This document shows, in pieces, positions 1 through 9,370 of a stretch of 21,479 nt of DNA (positions within the stretch are counted from its first letter, which is position 1; every line of letters begins with the position of its first letter). A program made the translations under genes and the position numbers. Source of the stretch: Albugo candida (taxonomy: Eukaryota > Oomycota > Peronosporomycetes > Albuginales > Albuginaceae); NCBI GenBank assembly GCA_905220665.1, contig CAJNAR010000116.1, positions 1 through 21,479 of the forward strand, in the 5' to 3' direction. Below the pieces are notes generated by a model. That model was not told the origin of the DNA. It saw only the letters and a program-made list of their open reading frames with translations, and made no database searches.

Positions 1-148
1 GTTCATTCATGAGTTTTAGTCTTATAGACACAGAACCAAAACAGAAAAGAGGCTACTCCAATCTTAGAGTACTCACGTGTTCGCACAAAAATTATGAATT
101 AAACGTGATCGATTGCGAAAGTGTGCTTTTAATGCTATGGTTTAAATG

Positions 149-236
149 CAGCAGAACATCCAATTCACCAGTCGAAACTGATAACTAAACTACATATGAG
201 CCCATTTTTAGCCATTTTTTTGTAATGTTCCTGCTG
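149..236. other. Imperfect inverted repeat within the monomer (representative)
   Basis: CAGCAGAACAT at 149-159 is the reverse complement of ATGTTCCTGCTG at 225-236 apart from one extra base in the right arm. The arms are separated by 65 bases that include the T-rich tract. The arrangement is present in nearly all monomers; the left arm is altered where GCAACAGTAAATCC replaces it, and the right arm where GTAAGG or AATTG replaces GTAATG. It could allow a hairpin or cruciform, or be a spaced binding site; no function is shown. Confidence 0.6.
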
Positions 237-242
237 GCTACG
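230..242 (+). other. Near-invariant 13-base box in every monomer (representative)
   Basis: CCTGCTGGCTACG was found unchanged in the monomers I compared throughout the array, including the short and chimeric ones, while sequence on both sides varies. Constancy may reflect selection for a protein-binding site or simply recent common ancestry. It does not match the mammalian CENP-B box. Confidence 0.5.
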
Positions 243-930
243 ATATGTATTGCAGTCTTTTGATTCTGAGAAGCATACCAGTCGTATGTTCTTGTACAAC
301 TTCCTGTGATCAAAAGAAATAGTTCATTCATGAGTTTTAGTCTTATAGACACAGAACCAGAAAGAAAAGACGCTACTCCAATCTTAGAGAACTCACGTGT
401 TCGCACAAAAATAATGAATTAAACGTGATCGATTGCGAAAAAGTGCTTTTAATGCTATGGTCGTAAATGCAACAGTAAATCCAATTCACCAGTCGAAACT
501 GATAACTAAACTACAAATCCGCACATTTTTAGCCTTTTTTTTAATTGTTCCTGCTGGCTACGGTATATATTGCAGTCTTTTAATTCAGAGAAGCATACCA
601 GTCGTATGCTCTTGTACAACTTTCTGTGATCAAAAGAAATAGTTCATTCATGAGTTTAGGCCTTATAGACACAGAACCAAAACAGAAAAGACGGTACTTC
701 AATCTTAGAAAACTCACGTGTTCGCACAAAAATATTGAATTAAACGTGATCGATTTCGAAAGTGTGCTTTTAATGCTACGGTCGTAAATGCAGCAGAACA
801 TCCAATTCACCAGTCGAAACTGATAACTAAACTACATATCCGCACATTTTTAGCCATTTTTTTGTAATGTTCCTGCTGGCTACGGTATGTATTGCAGCCT
901 TTTGATTCTGAGAAGCATACCAGTCGTATG

Positions 931-967
931 TTTTTTTTTTTTTTTTTTTCTTTTTTTTTTTTTTTTN

Positions 968-1004
<37 letters not shown>
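931..1004 (+). other. Poly-T run of 74 positions with one C and one N
   Basis: A run of T fills 931-1004, broken only by a C at 950 and an undetermined base at 967. It interrupts monomer 3, which is 407 bases long instead of about 321. The left flank ends in AGTCGTATG and the right flank begins AGTGTCTTATGCTC, so a short, imperfect direct repeat (AGTCGTATG versus AGTGTCTTATG) brackets the run. It could be the poly-A tail of a reverse-oriented retroposed fragment with a target-site duplication, a slippage-expanded T tract, or a sequencing or assembly artefact at a join. The N favours caution. No element body is visible next to it. Confidence 0.85.
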
Positions 1005-1006
<2 letters not shown>

Positions 1007-2332
1007 TGTCTTATGCTCTTGTACAACTTCCTGTGATCAAAAGAAATAGTTCATTCATGAGTTTTAGTCTTAAAGACACAGAACCAAAACAGAAAAGAGG
1101 CTACTCCAATCTTAGAGTACTCACGTGTTCGCACAAAAATTATGAATTAAACGTGATCGATTTCGAAAGTGTGCTTTTAATGCTATGGTTTAAATGCAGC
1201 AGAACATCCTATTCACCAGTCGAAACTGATAACTAAACTACATATGAGCCCATTTTTAGCCATTTTTTTGTAATGTTCCTGCTGGCTACGATATGTATTG
1301 CAGTCTTTTGATTCTGAGAAGCATACCAGTCGTATGTTCTTGTACAACTTCCTTTGATCAAAAGAAATAGTTCATTCATGAGTTTTAGTCTTAAAGCCAC
1401 AGAACCAGAAAGAAAAGACGCTACTCCAATCTTAGAAAACTCACGTGTTCGCACAAAAATAATGAATTAAACGTGATCGATTGCGAAAGTGTGCTTTTAA
1501 TTCTATGGTCGTAAATGCAGCAGAACATCCAATTCACCAGTCGAAACTTGTAACTAAACTACATATCCGCACATTTTTAGCCTTTTTTTTTATTGTTCCT
1601 GCTGGCTACGGTATATATTGCAGTCTTTTAATTCTGAGAAGCATACCAGTCGTATGCTCTTGTACAACTTTCTGTGATCAAAAGAAATAGTTCATTCATG
1701 AGTTTAGGCCTTATAGACACAGAACCAGAAAGGAAAGACGCTACTCCAATCTTAGAAAACTCACGTGTTCGCACAAAAATAATGAATTAAACGTGATCGA
1801 TTTCGAAAGTGTGCTTTTAATGCTACGGTCGTAAATGCAGCAGAACATCCAATTCACCAGTCGAAACTGATAACTAAACTACATATCCGCACATTTTTAG
1901 CCATTTTTTTGTAATGTTCCTGCTGGCTACGGTATGTATTGCAGCCTTTTGATTCTGAGAAGCATACCAGTCTTATGCTCTTGTACAACTTCCTGTGATC
2001 AAAAGAAATAGTTCATTCATGAGTTTTAGTCTTAAAGACACAGAACCAAAACAGAAAAGAGGCTACTCCAATCTTAGAGTACTCACGTGTTCGCACAAAA
2101 ATTATGAATTAAACGTGATCGATTTCGAAAGTGTGCTTTTAATGCTACGGTCGTAAATGCAGCAGAACATCCAATTCACCAGTCGAAACTGATAACTAAA
2201 CTACATATCCGCACATTTTTAGCCATTTTTTTGTAATGTTCCTGCTGGCTACGGTATGTATTGCAGCCTTTTGATTCTGAGAAGCTTACCAGTCGTATCT
2301 TCTTGTACAACTTCCTGTGATCGAAAGAAATA

Positions 2333-2583
2333 GTTCATTCATTCTCTCAAAAATAATGAATTACACGTGACTGATTGCAAATGTGTGCTTTTAATGCTAT
2401 GGTCGTAAATGCAGCAGAACATCCAATTCACCAGTCGAAACTGCTAACTAAACTACAAATCTGCACATTTTTAGCCTTTTTTTTTAATGTTCCTGCTGGC
2501 TACGGTATGTATTGCAGTCTTTTGATTCTGAGAAGCATACCAGTCGTATGTTCTTGTACAACTTCCTTTGATCAAAAGAAATA
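2333..2583 (+). repeat. Short monomer 8 (251 bases)
   Basis: About 70 bases between GTTCATTCAT and the CACAAAAATAATG region are missing, leaving CATTCATTCTCTCAAAA. It carries the linked short-form marks ACTGATTGCAAATG. It differs from other short copies by TTACACGTG and by CTGCTAAC with CAAATCTGCAC in its 3-prime half. Confidence 0.9.
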
Positions 2584-3870
2584 GTTCATTCATGAGTTTT
2601 AGTCTTAAAGCCACAGAACCAGAAAGAAAAGACGCTACTCCAATCTTAGAAAACTCACGTGTTCGCACAAAAATAATGAATTAAACGTGATCGATTGCGA
2701 AAGTGTGCTTTTAATGCTATGGTCGTAAATGCAGCAGAACATCCAATTCACCAGTCGAAACTGATAACTAAACTACATATCCGCACATTTTTAGCCATTT
2801 TTTTGTAATGTTCCTGCTGGCTACGGTATGTATTGCAGTATTTTGATTCTGAGAAGCATACCAGTCGTATGTTCTTGTATAACTTCGTGTGATGAAAACG
2901 AATAGTTCATTCATGAGTTGAAGCCTTACAGACACAGAACCAAAACAGAAAAGACGGTACTTCAATCTTAGAAAACTCACGTGTTCGCACAAAAATAATG
3001 AATTAAACGTGATTGATTGCAAAAGTGTGCTTTTAATGCTATGGTCGTAAATGCAACAGTAAATCCAATTCACCAGTCGAAACTGATAACTAAACTACAT
3101 ATCCGCACATTTCTAGCCACTTTTTTGTAAGATGTTCCTGCTGGCTACGGTATGTATTGCAGTCTTTTAATTCTGAGAAGCATACCAGTCTTATGCTCTT
3201 GTACAACTTCCTGTGATCAAAAGAAATAGTTCATTCATGAGTTTTAGTCTTAAAGACACAGAACCAGAAAGAAAAGACGCTACTCCAATCTTAGAAAACT
3301 CACGTGTTCGCACAAAACTAATGAATTAAACGTGATCGATTGCGAAAGTGTGCTTTTAATTCTATGGTCGTTAATGCAGCAGAACATCCAATTCACCAGT
3401 CGAAACTGCTAACTAAACTACAAATCCGCACATTTTTAGCCTTTTTTTGTAATGTTCCTGCTGGCTACGGTATATATTGCAGTCTTTTAATTCTGAGAAG
3501 CATACCAGTCGTATGCTCTTGTACAACTTCCTGTGATCAAAAGAAATAGTTCATTCATGAGTTTAGGCCTTATAGACACAGAACCAAAACAGAAAAGAGG
3601 CTACTCCAATCTTAGAAAACTCACGTGTTCGCACAAAAATAATGAATTAAACGTGATCGATTGCGAAAGTGTGCTTTTAATTCTATGGTCGTTAATGCAG
3701 CAGAACATCCAATTCACCAGTCGAAACTGCTAACTAAACTACAAATCTGCACATTTTTAGCCATTTTTTTGTAATGTTCCTGCTGGCTACGGTATTTATT
3801 GCAGCCTTTTGATTCTGAGAAGCTTACCAGTCGTATCTTCTTGTACAACTTCCTGTGATCAAAAGAAATA

Positions 3871-4122
3871 GTTCATTCCTTCTCACAAAAATAATGAATT
3901 AAACGTGACTGATTGCAAATGTGTGCTTTTAATGCTATGGTCGTAAATGCAGCAGAACATCCAATTCACCAGTCGAAACTGATAACTAAACTACATATCC
4001 GCACATTTTTAGCCTTTTTTTTGTAAGGTTCCTGCTGGCTACGGTATGTATTGCAGTCTTTTGATTCCGAGAAGCATACCAGTCGTATGCTCTTGTACAA
4101 CTTCCTGTGATCAAAAGAAATA
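3871..4122 (+). repeat. Short monomer 13 (252 bases)
   Basis: It has the same deletion, here read as GTTCATTCCTTCTCAC, and the ACTGATTGCAAATG mark. Its 3-prime half has GTAAGGTTCC and GATTCCGAG, a combination seen again in monomers 50 and 68. Confidence 0.9.
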
Positions 4123-4767
4123 GTTCATTCATGAGTTTAAGCCTTATAGACACAGAACCAAAACAGAAAAGACGGTACTTCAATCTTAGAAAACTCACGT
4201 GTTCGCACAAAAATATTGAATTAAACGTGATTGATTGCAAAAGTGTGCTTTTAATGCTATGGTCGTAAATGCAACAGTAAATCCAATTCACCAGTCGAAA
4301 CTGCTAACTAAACTACAAATCTGCACATTTCTAGCCACTTTTTTGTAAGATGTTCCTGCTGGCTACGGTATGTATTGCAGTCTTTTAATTCTGAGAAGCA
4401 TACCAGTCGTATGCTCTTGTACAACTTCCTGTGATCAAAAGAAATAGTTCATTCATGAGTTTAAGCCTTATAGACACAGAACCAGAAAGGAAAGACGCTA
4501 CTCCAATCTTAGAAAACTCACGTGTTCGCACAAAAATAATGAATTAAACGTGATCGATTTCGAAAGTGTGCTTTTAATGCTACGGTCGTAAATGCAGCAG
4601 AACATCCAATTCACCAGTCGAAACTGATAACTAAACTACATATCCGCACATTTTTAGCCATTTTTTTGTAATGTTCCTGCTGGCTACGGTATGTATTGCA
4701 GCCTTTTGATTCTGAGAAGCTTACCAGTCGTATCTTCTTGTACAACTTCCTGTGATCGAAAGAAATA

Positions 4768-5019
4768 GTTCATTCATTCTCACAAAAATAATGAATTAAA
4801 CGTGACTGATTGCAAATGTGTGCTTTTAATGCTATGGTCGTAAATGCAGCAGAACATCCAATTCACCAGTCGAAACTTGTAACTAAACTACATATGAGCA
4901 CATTTTTAGCCATTTTTTTGTAATGTTCCTGCTGGCTACGGTATATATTGCAGTCTTTTAATTCTGAGAAGCATACCAGTCTTATGCTCTTGTACAACTT
5001 CCTGTGATCAAAAGAAATA
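4768..5019 (+). repeat. Short monomer 16 (252 bases)
   Basis: It has the short-form deletion and marks. Its middle part reads CTTGTAACTAAAC followed by CATATGAGCAC, the subtype found later at 14994 and 19979 but without their GCAACAGTA patch. Confidence 0.9.
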
Positions 5020-7262
5020 GTTCATTCATGAGTTTTAGTCTTAAAGACACAGAACCAGAAAGAAAAGACGCTACTCCAATCTTAGAAAACTCACGTGTTC
5101 GCACAAAAATAATGAATTAAACGTGATCGATTGCGAAAGTGTGCTTTTAATTCTATGGTCGTAAATGCAGCAGAACATCCAATTCACCAGTCGAAACTGC
5201 TAACTAAACTACAAATCCGCACATTTTTAGCCACTTTTTTTAATGTTCCTGCTGGCTACGGTATATATTGCAGTCTTTTAATTCTGAGAAGCATACCAGT
5301 CGTATGCTCTTGTACAACTTCCTGTGATCAAAAGAAATAGTTCATTCATGAGTTTTAGTCTTAAAGCCACAGAACCAGAAAGAAAAGACGCTACTCCAAT
5401 CTTAGAAAACTCACGTGTTCGCACAAAAATAATGAATTAAACGTGATCGATTTCGAAAGTGTGCTTTTAATGCTACGGTCGTAAATGCAGCAGAACATCC
5501 AATTCACCAGTCGAAACTGATAACTAAACTACCTATGAGCACATTTTTAGCCTTTTTTTTTAATGTTCCTGCTGGCTACGGTATGTATTGCAGTCTTTTA
5601 ATTCTGAGAAGCATACCAGTCGTATGCTCTTGTACAACTTCCTGTGATCAAAAGAAATAGTTCATTCATGAGTTTAGGCCTTATAGACACAGAACCAAAA
5701 CAGAAAAGAGGCTACTCCAATCTTAGAAAACTCACGTGTTCGCACAAAAATAATGAATTAAACGTGATCGATTGCGAAAGTGTGCTTTTAATTCTATGGT
5801 CGTAAATGCAGCAGAACATCCAATTCACCAGTCGAAACTGCTAACTAAACTACAAATCTGCACATTTTTAGCCTTTTTTTTTAATGTTCCTGCTGGCTAC
5901 GGTATATATTGCAGTCTTTTAATTCTGAGAAGCATACCAGTCGTCTGCTCTTGTACAACTTTCTGTGATCAAAAGAAATAGTTCATTCATGAGTTTAGGC
6001 CTTATGGACACAGAACCAGAAAGGAAAGACGCTACTCCAATCTTAGAAAACTCACGTGTTCGCACAAAAATAATGAATTAAACGTGATCGATTTCGAAAG
6101 TGTGCTTTTAATGCTACGGTCGTAAATGCAGCAGAACATCCAATTCACCAGTCGAAACTGATAACTAAACTACATATCCGCACATTTTTAGCCTTTTTTT
6201 GTAATGTTCCTGCTGGCTACGGTATATATTGCAGCCTTTTGATTCTGAGAAGCATACCAGTCGTATGCTCTTGTACAACTTCCTGTGATCAAAAGAAATA
6301 GTTCATTCATGAGTTTAAGCCTTATAGACACAGAACCAGAAAGGAAAGACGCTACTCCAATCTTAGAAAACTCACGTGTTCGCACAAAAATAATGAATTA
6401 AACGTGATCGATTTCGAAAGTGTGCTTTTAATGCTACGGTCGTAAATGCAGCAGAACATCCAATTCACCAGTCGAAACTGATAACTAAACTACATATCCG
6501 CACATTTTTAGCCATTTTTTTGTAATGTTCCTGCTGGCTACGGTATGTATTGGAGCCTTTTGATTCTGAGAAGCTTACCAGTCGTATCTTCTTGTACAAC
6601 TTCCTGTGATCAAAAGGAATAGTTCATTCATGAGTTTAAGCCTTATAGACACAGAACCAAAACAGAAAAGAGGCTACTCCAATCTTAGAGAACTCACGTG
6701 TTCCGCACAAAACTAATGAATTAAACGTGATCGATTGCGAAAGTGTGCTTTTAATGCTATGGTTTAAATGCAGCAGAACATCCTATTCACCAGTCGAAAC
6801 TGATAACTAAACTACATATCCGCACATTTTTAGCCTTTTTTTTAATGTTCCTGCTGGCTACGGTATATATTGCAGTCTTTTAATTCTGAGAAGCATACCA
6901 GTCGTATGCTCTTGTACAACTTCCTGTGATCAAAAGAAATAGTTCATTCATGAGTTTAAGCCTTATAGACACAGAACCAGAAAGGAAAGACGCTACTCCA
7001 ATCTTAGAAAACTCACGTGTTCGCACAAAAATATTGAATTAAACGTGATCGATTTCGAAAGTGTGCTTTTAATGCTACGGTCGTAAATGCAGCAGAACAT
7101 CCAATTCACCAGTCGAAACTGATAACTAAACTACATATCCGCACATTTTTAGCCATTTTTTTGTAATGTTCCTGCTGGCTACGGTATTTATTGCAGCCTT
7201 TTGATTCTGAGAAGCTTACCAGTCGTATCTTCTTGTACAACTTCCTGTGATCGAAAGAAATA

Positions 7263-7514
7263 GTTCATTCATTCTCACAAAAATAATGAATTAAACGTGA
7301 CTGATTGCAAATGTGTGCTTTTAATGCTATGGTCGTAAATGCAGCAGAACATCCAATTCACCAGTCGAAACTGATAACTAAACTACATATCGGTACATTT
7401 TTAGCCATTTTTTTGTAAGGTTCCTGCTGGCTACGGTATGTATTGCAGCCTTTTGATTCTGAGAAGCTTACCAGTCGTATCTTCTTGTACAACTTCCTGT
7501 GATCAAAAGAAATA
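7263..7514 (+). repeat. Short monomer 24, ATCGGTACAT subtype
   Basis: This is the short member of HOR copy 1. The subtype is marked by ATCGGTACAT and GTAAGGTTCC and recurs at 10330 and 12824, and with one change at 17809. Confidence 0.9.
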
Positions 7515-7834
7515 GTTCATTCATGAGTTTAAGTCTTATAGACACAGAACCAAAACAGAAAAGAGGCTACTCCAATCTTAGAGAACTCACGTGTCCGCAC
7601 AAAACTAATGAATTAAACGTGATCGATTGCGAAAGTGTGCTTTTAATGCTATGGTTTAAATGCAGCAGAACATCCTATTCACCAGTCGAAACTGATAACT
7701 AAACTACATATCCGCACATTTTTAGCCTTTTTTTTTAATGTTCCTGCTGGCTACGGTATATATTGCAGTCTTTTAATTCTGAGAAGCATACCAGTCGTAT
7801 GTTCTTGTACAACTTCCTGTGATCAAAAGAAATA

Positions 7835-8476
7835 GTTCATTCATGAGTTTTAGTCTTATAGACACAGAACCAAAACAGAAAAGAGGCTACTCCAATCTTA
7901 GAGAACTCACGTGTTCGCACAAAACTAATGAATTAAACGTGATCGATTGCGAAAGTGTGCTTTTAATGCTATGGTTTAAATGCAGCAGAACATCCTATTC
8001 ACCAGTCGAAACTGATAACTAAACTACATATCCGCACATTTTTAGCCATTTTTTTGTAATGTTCCTGCTGGCTACGGTATGTATTGCAGCCTTTTGATTC
8101 TGAGAAGCATACCAGTCTTATGCTCTTGTACAACTTCCTGTGATCAAAAGAAATAGTTCATTCATGAGTTTTAGTCTTATAGACACAGAACCAAAACAGA
8201 AAAGAGGCTACTCCAATCTTAGAGAACTCACGTGTTCGCACAAAACTAATGAATTAAACGTGATCGATTGCGAAAGTGTGCTTTTAATGCTATGGTTTAA
8301 ATGCAGCAGAACATCCTATTCACCAGTCGAAACTGATAACTAAACTACATATCCGCACATTTTTAGCCATTTTTTTGTAATGTTCCTGCTGGCTACGGTA
8401 TGTATTGCAGCCTTTTGATTCTGAGAAGCATACCAGTCTTATGCTCTTGTACAACTTCCTGTGATCAAAAGAAATA
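7835..8476 (+). repeat. Perfect tandem duplication of one 321-base monomer
   Basis: Read base by base, 7835-8155 and 8156-8476 are identical over 321 positions. Neighbouring monomers normally differ at many diagnostic sites, so this pair reflects a very recent single-monomer duplication or conversion event. Copy 2 has only one monomer of this class at the corresponding place (10901-11221). Confidence 0.9.
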
Positions 8477-8797
8477 GTTCATTCATGAGTTTTAGTCTTA
8501 AAGACACAGAACCAGAAAGAAAAGACGCTACTCCAATCTTAGAAAACTCACGTGTTCGCACAAAAATAATGAATTAAACGTGATCGATTTCGAAAGTGTG
8601 CTTTTAATGCTACGGTCGTAAATGCAGCAGAACATCCAATTCACCAGTCGAAACTGATAACTAAACTACATATCCGCACATTTTTAGCCATTTTTTTGTA
8701 ATGTTCCTGCTGGCTACGGTATGTATTGCAGCCTTTTGATTCTGAGAAGCTTACGAGACGTATCTTCTTGTACAACTTCCTGTGATCGAAAGAAATA

Positions 8798-9049
8798 GTT
8801 CATTCATTCTCACAAAAATAATGAATTAAACGTGACTAATTGCAAATGTGTGCTTTTAATTCTATGGTCGTTAATGCAGCAGAACATCCAATTCACCAGT
8901 CGAAACTGATAACTAAACTACATATCCGCACATTTTTAGCCAATTTTTTGTAATGTTCCTGCTGGCTACGGTATGTATTGCAGCCTTTTGATTCTGAGAA
9001 GCATACCAGTCGTATGTTTTTGTACAACTTCCTGTGATCAAAAGAAATA
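8798..9049 (+). repeat. Short monomer 29 (extra short copy in HOR copy 1)
   Basis: A second short monomer in HOR copy 1 follows monomer 28. It reads ACTAATTGCAAATG, then TCTATGGTCGTTAATGC, and its 3-prime end (GTCGTATGTTTTTG) equals that of the long monomer 37 in copy 2. Monomers 28 and 29 together thus occupy the place of monomer 37. Confidence 0.88.
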
Positions 9050-9370
9050 GTTCATGCATGAGTTTTAGTCTTATAGACAGAGAACCAAAACAGAAAAGAG
9101 GCTACTCCAATCTTAGAAAACTCACGTGTTCGCACAAAACTAATGAATTAAACGTGATCGATTGCGAAAGTGTGCTTTTAATTCTATGGTCGTTAATGCA
9201 GCAGAACATCCAATTCACCAGTCGAAACTGCTAACTAAACTACAAATCCGCACATTTTTAGCCTTTTTTTGTAATGTTCCTGCTGGCTACGGTATATATT
9301 GCAGTCTTTTAATTCTGAGAAGCATACCAGTCGTATGCTCTTGTACAACTTCCTGTGATCAAAAGAAATA

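Larger units (their letters stand above)
1..2010 (+). repeat. Left sub-array, three-monomer period (monomers 1-6)
   Basis: Monomers 1, 2 and 3 resemble monomers 4, 5 and 6 in order. Monomers 1 and 4 share AGAGTACTCAC, AAAAATTATG, a GGTTTAAATGC segment, CATATGAGCCC and CTACGATATG. Monomers 2 and 5 share the form AACCAGAAAGAAAAGACGC and a TTTCTGTGATC end. Monomers 3 and 6 share AGTTTAGGCC, GATTTCGAAAG and GCTACGGTCG. The period is about 961 bases once the poly-T insert in monomer 3 is excluded. The match is looser than in the right part of the window, so this is an older or partly eroded higher-order pattern. Confidence 0.75.
2011..6300 (+). repeat. Irregular mosaic sub-array (monomers 7-20)
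   Basis: Fourteen monomers occur without a clean repeating order. Short monomers stand at positions 8, 13 and 16 of the series, so their spacing is five then three. Partial echoes exist: monomers 10 (2905) and 14 (4123) share AAAAGACGGTACTTC and GCAACAGTAAATCC; monomers 12 (3549) and 19 (5660) share AGTTTAGGCC with the AACAGAAAAGAGG form; monomers 11 (3229) and 17 (5020) share CTGCTAACTAAACTACAAAT. Monomer 10 carries private changes at its boundary (GATGAAAACGAATAG just before 2905, GTTGAAGCC just after). The pattern suggests a less homogenised part of the array. Confidence 0.8.
6301..9370 (+). repeat. HOR copy 1, ten-monomer variant (monomers 21-30)
   Basis: Monomers 21 to 26 match 31 to 36 of the next copy class for class: 21 ends with TATTGGAGCC; 22 has AACAGAAAAGAGG with GTTTAAATGC; 23 has AAATATTGAATT with GATTTCGAAAG; 24 is short, with ATCGGTACAT and GTAAGGTTCC; 25 and 26 follow. 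Monomer 27 is an exact copy of 26. Monomers 28 and 29 stand where copy 2 has the single monomer 37. Monomer 30 carries the class mark TTCATGCATGAG and ACAGAGAACC. The copy is therefore two monomers longer than the eight-monomer reference. Confidence 0.85.

Noticed and set aside
73..78. CACGTG and other short palindromes (TTGTACAA, TGATCA, TCATGA, TTTCGAAA) as regulatory sites
   Set aside because: Short palindromes are expected by chance and recur only because the monomer recurs. Nothing nearby indicates regulation of a gene.
168..284. CCAGTCG occurring twice per monomer, 110 bases apart, as a sign that the monomer grew from a smaller internal repeat
   Set aside because: Similarity outside the seven bases is weak (only scattered matches), so an internal duplication is not supported.
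1..321. CENP-B box in the monomer, for example near TTCGCACAAAA or TTTCGAAAG
   Set aside because: The TTCG core is present but the required downstream CGGG part is absent, so the known motif is not matched.
892..1236. Longest open frame (114 codons) with a phenylalanine run
   Set aside because: It exists only because the poly-T run with its N has no stop codon; both ends are ordinary satellite sequence.
7819..8022. Recurrent 66-69 codon open frames on the plus strand, repeated in many monomers, as a tandem gene or small-protein family
   Set aside because: They are by-products of the monomer. A one-base difference between AACCAAAACAGAAAAGAGG and AACCAGAAAGAAAAGACGC classes shifts the frame in many copies, the 70-base deletion removes the start in ten copies, and similar-sized open frames appear in other frames and on the minus strand. 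No frame runs across monomers, and no domain is recognisable.
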